Shown here one piece after another: positions 58,500-64,000 of a DNA stretch of 64,000 bases. Numbering within the stretch: the first letter of the stretch is position 1; each line of letters begins with the position of its first letter. The stretch comes from Pseudisothecium myosuroides (taxonomy: Eukaryota; Streptophyta; Bryopsida; Hypnales; Lembophyllaceae). The stretch covers positions 2,501 through 66,500 of the forward strand of contig OX637288.1 of assembly GCA_951799445.1 (NCBI GenBank), in the 5' to 3' direction. The translations under genes and the position numbers were made by a program. Under the pieces are notes generated by a model. It worked only from the letters and a program-made list of their open reading frames with translations. It did not search any database and was not told the DNA's origin.

Positions 58500-58790
58500 T
58501 TTTTAAGCCTTCTGCATTATTACAACGGTCTAGTATCTAGTGCCCCTTCTTAAACTAGCCGCCTCGTTAACATATCAGCAAGTTCGACGATCTAGCAAGG
58601 GACGAGTGTCTTCCTTTCAGTCGCCCTTTCATCCTCTTCCCGGGCTTCTATTATGACGGTCTGATAAGGTTAGTGCCCACTCAACTAGCCGCTTTTTCAT
58701 CCACTATGTGGCTTCTGTTACAACGGTCTAGGAAGTATCTAATCTAAGTGAAAGTGTCATCTGTCTTCCACATAACGCTAACTCCGACAG
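58500..58790. repeat. Short degenerate repeats with ACGGTCTA motif
   Basis: Three units share TTCT(G/A)(C/T)-ATTA-ACGGTCTA-like text (58512, 58638, 58706) and AACTAGCCGC. Confidence 0.6.
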
Positions 58791-59323
58791 GTTGGTGATG
58801 TGTTGGGCCCAGGTCTGGGCAGTTCCCAACACACTCGACGTTTTTCTGTCCTACTAAGAGTTAGGCAAGCTAGAACGGTCAACAAAGTTGGTTGGCCTTG
58901 CGGCTTTTGGCCCCGTGGCTTTTACTTTTACGTTAGATGTGAACCATCCTCAAGAATCTTAATATTCTTGATTCTGCCCAAAAATTAACAACCTCCTAGC
59001 TGTAGTGGATAGATGGATTAGTTCAGAAATAACAACCACCACTCTGTGTTTTTTCCTAATTCTAAAATCCTATAGGGATTTGGGAGATCATGTAATAGTG
59101 AATTTTTAGAACCTTCAGTTTTTTTAGGATTTTCAAAGATTTTTCAAGCTTTCATTTTTTTGGTATTTTTTGGGGGGTTTTCTAGCATTTTTACTATCCG
59201 TCGTAAATAATAAGATGTTAGCTATTAAATTTTTTTGTCCGGAGGGCTAAATAGGCCTTTTACACAATCATCTATAATATAAGGCTAACTTTATATTACT
59301 AATAATCGTAACCGGTGAACGGT
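58791..59323. other. Intergenic DNA
   Basis: No gene or clear repeat recognised. Confidence 0.4.
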
Positions 59324-59700
59324 TTAGGCGCCCATAAACCAACAAGCCAAGGTGTGAAAGAGAGTGGTGGCAGAGATACCTAGTACCTGGCCGGTGGTTG
59401 GTTCACCCTCTACATTGTCAAGGGTGAGAGGTACTGTAGGATTGGCAGACGGCTGTGGCTCGTCCTCCTTTGGTCCTCTTGGCACATCTAGAATCCTCAT
59501 TTCCAGTCGCCAAACTATCGCAGCATTGCTTGCTCCGTAGGAAAAGATCGCAAGGGAAGCCATTGCGACTTCTTACATGGTAGCCAGGTTCTGAGCTACT
59601 TCTTCCTCATTTGCCAACTTTGGGTCCTCCAACTACTTGAAAAATATCTCGGATGATTTCGAGTCGGAATCCTCTTTGGAGCCCTCAAATACAATACTCG
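59324..59700 (-). pseudogene. Decayed minus-strand coding fragment, gag-like
   Basis: On the minus strand from about 59700: SIVFEGSKEDSDSKSSEIFF, a stop, LEDPKLANEEEVAQNLATM, a stop, then EVAMASLAIFSYGASNAAIV, a P-rich segment and a stop at 59324. The acidic, Ser-rich start and conserved register across two stops point to a dead retroelement structural gene. The assignment is tentative. Confidence 0.4.
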
Positions 59701-60149
59701 TTAGTCAAACATGCATTTTGTAAACTAATGTTTTCAACTCCCGGCAGATGCACCAAAACTGTAGACGCTAGATTATCCACCCTTGGTAATAAAGCGAACA
59801 CCGACCAGATTCTATGCCTTTATCCACTTTTTTAATATATGGGGGTGTTGTGAGCGCGGTCCACTATGCCTTCCAAGCAATGGATATTTTTTGCTAACGT
59901 TTCCTAAGTGTCGTGGATGACAGCGAATAACTAGAATTGCATGTAGTGACTCGCAAGCTAGCTGCAATGATCAGAGTGATGGTGAAATTCTAACTTCCTA
60001 ACTATCTATCCTATGTCAAGGGTAGACTGGGTAGTTGGCGTCATTTCTAACGTCCCTACCTACGTGAAAAGGGGAACCCCTATGTTCCTTCCATGAACCC
60101 CTAAGACTATCTTGGATTTTTTAAGCTCCACCTAGAAGTCCTACTTTTA
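59701..60149. other. Intergenic DNA
   Basis: No feature recognised. Confidence 0.4.
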
Positions 60150-61250
60150 GAAGCTACCCCTAAAGTTTCAACTCTTACTCTAACTTCCAACTTCTAAATG
60201 TAACTCTAGATTTTGCTCCTTTAACTTGGTTCTAAATATTAACTACCGACTTCGACTCTATGTTTTGACTTTTGACTCTAGGTTTTTACTCCTAAATCAA
60301 CTCTAACTCTTAACTTCTAAGTTTTAACCTTCTAGGGTAATTCTAAGTTTCACTTTTAACTCTATGTTTTTACTTCTAAACTACTCTAAGATTTACCCTC
60401 TAAATCTAACTTTAACTTTTCACTTTTCACTTTAGGTTTTTACTCCTAGTTTAACTCTAGGTTTTTACTTCCAACCTACTCTAAAAATTTACCTTCTATG
60501 TTTAACTCTAGGTTTGGACTTTTAACTCTAAATTTTTACTCCTAAATTAACTCTAAACTCTACCCTTGAATTTTAACTCTAGGTTTTAGCTTTTAACTCT
60601 AGGTTTTTACTCCTAAATTAACTCTAATATTTATCCTTGAATTTTAACTCTAGGTTTTAACTTTTAACTCTAAGTTTTTACTCCTAAATTAACTCTAAAA
60701 TCTACCCTTGAATTTTAACTCTAGGTTTTTACTCCTAAGTTAACTCTAAAATTCACCCTCAAATTTTAACTCGATGTTTTAATTTTTCACTTAAGGTTTT
60801 ACTTCTCAAATTGATCCCAAGTTTTGACTTCTAGGTTTGATTCTACTTCTAACGTTTACTTCTACTTTTAACTTTGATTTTATTATCTAATTTTTATTCC
60901 AAATTTTAACTCCTAAATTTTACCCTAGCTTTTGACCTCTAACATTCACCCTAACTTTGAATTTCTAAATTCAAGATTTAACTCCTATTTCTACTCGTAA
61001 TTTCTATCTCCTAAATTTATTCTAAAGTTTTTACTTTTAATTTCTACTTCCTCCTCGGATTTTTTACTCCTAATTAATCCTAACTTCCTTTTCTAAACTA
61101 CCCTAAGATTTCACTGGAAAACTTTTATCCCCCTAAGTTAAACTTCCAAATTAATTCTACTTTTTAACTTCCCAAAGTTAACTTTAGATTTTGGCCTTAA
61201 AAGTTTAACTTTTAAAATTAAATTGTAATTTGACTCTAATTTTAACCGCT
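60150..61250 (+). repeat. Degenerate (TTTTAACTCTAGG)-type array
   Basis: Over 1 kb of units built from AACTCTAGGTTTTTACTCCT and AAATTAACTCTAAAATTTAC. It is clearest at 60420-60760, where longer units of about 75 bp repeat. It decays toward both ends. The AGGTTTT/CCTAAA content makes it look like a strongly mutated telomere-related array. Confidence 0.8.
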
Positions 61251-62365
61251 AATTAATCCCTAATTTTAATCCTAAATTCTCTTTCTACCCTAATTCCCTA
61301 AGTTCCATCCATGGTTCCTTTTTTGATGAAATTTTACTCAAATTTCCTCCGTTCTACCCCCTACCGCTTAACTTAGCCTAACGCGGTCGATTTAAAGCCA
61401 AATCCTAAGTGTAATATGTTTTTGGAAACCTCTATCCCTAATATATAACCTTTTGAATCTAAACTTCTAATTTGCACTAATCTCGGATGCTAATCACGCT
61501 CTAAGGGCTGATTAGGAAAATAAATGCTAATTAGGGAGAAACATCAAAGATTAAATCAAAAACTCACTTCTTCACTACTGGTTTTAGAAATAACTTCGTC
61601 CACGTCCACGTATACATCCTCACGCTCCATAGTAGTCTTTGATTTTTGTTTGATTTTTTTTCCAAGCTCACCGCTTAAATTGAGAAAATATTACACCCTT
61701 TCAATCTAACTTCCTTCTTTCCCTTCCTCCTTCCTTTTCTTTCTTCCTCTCTCCTTCTACACTAGTACTATTCCACCTAAGCTTTTATGAGTCTTACACT
61801 ATGGTCTCAAACTCCAAGGGGTTTTTAAGATGCCAACTATCCTCTTATACAATTTTGCCTTTGTGTCATCCTAATCTTTCTCTCAACAATCACCACAAAT
61901 TCTCAAGATTTTCTCTTAGGTCGACCTACTCTAAGCCTAGGTCACTATTTATCGTCTCTCTCGCCTCCTCTCCTATTTCTTCTTCTTCTTCTCTAATCTC
62001 CTTCCATTGTGTGTAGGTGTGAGTGGTGAAATTGAAGCTACTTTTGTGTGCAGGTACAGTGGTGCTCCGCTCTTTTTTCCCTCCTCCCTTTTTGATTTTA
62101 GACCCTAATTCCTACCCTATCCCCTACTTAGCAATAGGTCAGCCCCCCATTTTCCTTTGTTTTGTTTATCTTGTCTTTATTTTGTTCTGGTGTGAGAGAA
62201 ACCAAAAATTAAAAAAAAGGAGTCCAAAATTTGGGGACCAAGTTGGGCTCCAACTGCCTGCCGGACCAAGCCTAGCCTCCCGGCTGGCTGCTGGGGGGTC
62301 GGGTTCAAACAAAAAATAAATAAATAATTTATTTATTTATTTTCTGTTGATTTCTGATGATGTGA
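61251..62365. other. Pyrimidine-rich intergenic DNA
   Basis: The plus strand is T/C rich (TTCTTTCC tracts at 61.7 kb). Short frames without domains were seen. Nothing else recognised. Confidence 0.4.
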
Positions 62366-62500
62366 CCTGGTCTGGTTTGGCTCTCGACTTGATCTGGTCT
62401 GTTTGGCTCTTGACTTGATCTGGTCTGTTTGGTTCTTGACTAATCTAGTCTGTTTGGTTCTCGACTTGATCAGGTCTGTTTTGGCTCTGGACCTTGACTA
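62366..62500 (+). repeat. 31-bp minisatellite
   Basis: About four units of the type TGGTCTGTTTGGCTCTTGAC, each followed by TTGATC. Confidence 0.9.
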
Positions 62501-62559
62501 CTAAGAAAAAACTGGATTTTTGGCAAACTGGATTTTTGGTGAACTAAGGGAAAAAATTT

Positions 62560-62730
62560 GGGGAAAATAGGACTTGAGGAAAATAGAACTTGGGGAACAA
62601 CTAGACTCACTAAACACTTAGGGAGCAACTTAGACACACTAAAACTTGGGGAACAACTAAACTTATTAGAAAAACTTGGAGGACAACTAGACACACTAAA
62701 CACTTGGGGAACAACTAAACTATAGAAAAC
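62560..62730 (+). repeat. 35-bp minisatellite
   Basis: Units containing ACTTGGGGAACAACTA and AGACACACTAAA are repeated about five times. Confidence 0.85.
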
Positions 62731-62844
62731 TTTGGGATTAACTAAACTTCATTAAATGCAAAGGAACCTACATATCTTGGAAGCTAAACTCTGGAGGTTT
62801 CCACAAAGGTCTTGGAAACTAGACTTTGGAACTAAACACGGGGG

Positions 62845-63215
62845 AGGTGCAAAGCTTTGCCGTTAAATTGGTTTTAACACCAACTTTAGGACTTCTTGAC
62901 ACCTCGAGGGTTCAAAGCTCCGCCGTCTACACTTTTAATACACGCTTTAGGACTTCAACTTTGTCACTAGTTCAAAGCTTCGCCGTTTTCAAGGGGGGTC
63001 CACATAATGAGAAAGACTTTAGAAGAGGGAAAAAACTAAATTTTTAAAGAAACACACACAGGGTTAAAGCTTCGCCGTCCCGGAGGGGGTCCACTCAACA
63101 AGGAGAAGATTAGAAGAAGGTTTGGGATAACTTTAGAAAACATGTACAAAAGAGGTTCAAAGCTTTGCCGTCCTGGAGGGGGGTCCACTCAACAAAAAGA
63201 AGGTTAGAAGAGAGT
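62845..63215 (+). repeat. CAAAGCTTCGCCG repeat field
   Basis: GTTCAAAGCTTCGCCGT or close variants occur at about 62848, 62910, 62970, 63063 and 63153. The last three continue with GGAGGGGGTCCACTCAACAA and AGAAGATTAGAAG. Units grow more similar toward the right. Confidence 0.85.
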
Positions 63216-63968
63216 GTAAGAAAAAAACACAAAGAGAAAACACACGAGTTAGACCACGTGGCAACACAAAACTCACACGCTAAAGGCCCCCCAAAGCGGC
63301 ATCGCCAAGGTACGGTGGGGGTGACTTTAGGATTAGTGCAAGATACAACAAGACTCTTAAAACTTCACAAATTAGACCACAACACGGACAAGAGAGAGAG
63401 AGAGGCTCTCCACTTACAACAAGGTACCAAAAACTTCACAAAAGAGTACACAAAGCAAGGTAGAAGGACCCTTAAAGACCTTCAAAGCTTGAAAATAAGC
63501 AACAATGGAACCAAAAGTGCTCCGAAAATACCATAGAGGTTTTTGGCTTCAAACGCCAAAATATCCAAAATAACTTAGACCCACGGACTCAAAACAAGAA
63601 TTAGGGGTGTTTTAGAGAGAGAAATGGGGCCCTTAAATAGGTTTTCAAGGGCTCACCCCTCCCTCTAGAGTTCTAAGGTAACCTTATCAACTCGGATTTT
63701 CATCCTCATCCTCAAAGATTTCCATCCTACATCCTAAAAATCTACTTCTACCATCTATGCTGGACCAACATCCTAACTTTTGGAGATTAGCTCCAATCAC
63801 CGAACGGATTGCGCCATTGGATGCAGATCGCCGTGTTAAGTCCTGCATTCTCCCACCCCCCTATATCGAGGCCAAAAACCCATCGTAGGCTAATTTAGTT
63901 TAAAAACCAAATCGTGGTAAAATCTTAGATCTTGGGGGTTTCCTATTTTGAGAAATGTGAATAGCCTA
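63216..63968. other. Intergenic DNA
   Basis: A single 123-codon frame runs through the repeat edge (63165-63536) but is basic and low in complexity; I do not call it a gene. Confidence 0.4.
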
Positions 63969-64000
63969 GGATCTCCGGTAGGTGCGAGAGAGTCGGGAAG
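63969..64000 (+). mobile_element. Start of a second copy of the GGTCTCC-signature element (cut by window end)
   Basis: ATCTCCGGTAGGTGCGAGAG and the following AGTCGGGAAG match 51841-51872 except at about four positions. The rest lies outside the window. Confidence 0.45.

Noticed and set aside
1..64000. CRISPR array or bacterial operon structure
   Set aside because: Tandem repeats here have no regular short repeat-spacer pattern, and the genes contain spliceosomal introns, so the DNA is eukaryotic.

Overview
The window looks like nuclear DNA of a plant, probably a land plant. Three things support this. The telomere-type motif CCCTAAA occurs as a true tandem array (38037-38137) and as many short or degenerate interstitial copies. 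Protein-coding exons are split by short AT-rich GT-AG introns. The recognisable enzyme relics (GDSL/SGNH lipase, PfkB-type sugar kinase, hexokinase) carry plant-like family motifs. I cannot name the species. Most of the window is transposon, satellite and relic sequence.

Layout. (1) 0.2-5.4 kb: a non-autonomous TTAA-flanked DNA element, then a multi-exon gene of unknown function with a triplicated exon-intron module and a C-terminal coiled coil. (2) 8-20 kb: the gene-dense part. Three intronless plus-strand paralogues of 412-414 residues (9421-10662, 13417-14661, 18594-19832) share an N-terminal helical region and a C-terminal Myb/SANT-like region. The middle one keeps a telobox-type Myb helix very like the TRF1/TRF2 telomere-binding family. 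An unrelated 491-residue orphan gene (15601-17076) lies between the second and third. Copies and relics of the TTAA element family lie around them. (3) 21.5-36.8 kb: gene relics. There is a minus-strand hexokinase pseudogene, then a GDSL-lipase pseudogene spread over 7 kb, with a multi-exon PfkB kinase fragment nested in its first intron and a degenerate telomere-like array in a later one. A second, homologous array lies at 36.2 kb. (4) 38-40 kb: a (CCCTAAA)n array, a GT-rich tract, and a gene for a probable 2-oxoglutarate/Fe(II) dioxygenase with a zinc-finger-like N terminus; its core resembles the TET/JBP group. (5) 40-53 kb: repeats. Two satellites (about 174 bp and 293 bp) recur in the same order with the same flanking modules, forming two diverged higher-order units (about 45.8-48.7 and 48.7-52.8 kb). 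Another TTAA element, a 361-bp foldback element and several palindromic motifs are also here. (6) 53-64 kb: a TATA-driven, CCGG-rich transposon-like reading frame broken by stops and a frameshift, further decayed coding fragments, and several short tandem repeat fields.

The most interesting signals are the TRF-like trio, in which only one copy keeps a canonical telobox helix, and the dioxygenase. Both share the window with several kinds of interstitial telomeric DNA. A functional link between them is only an inference.
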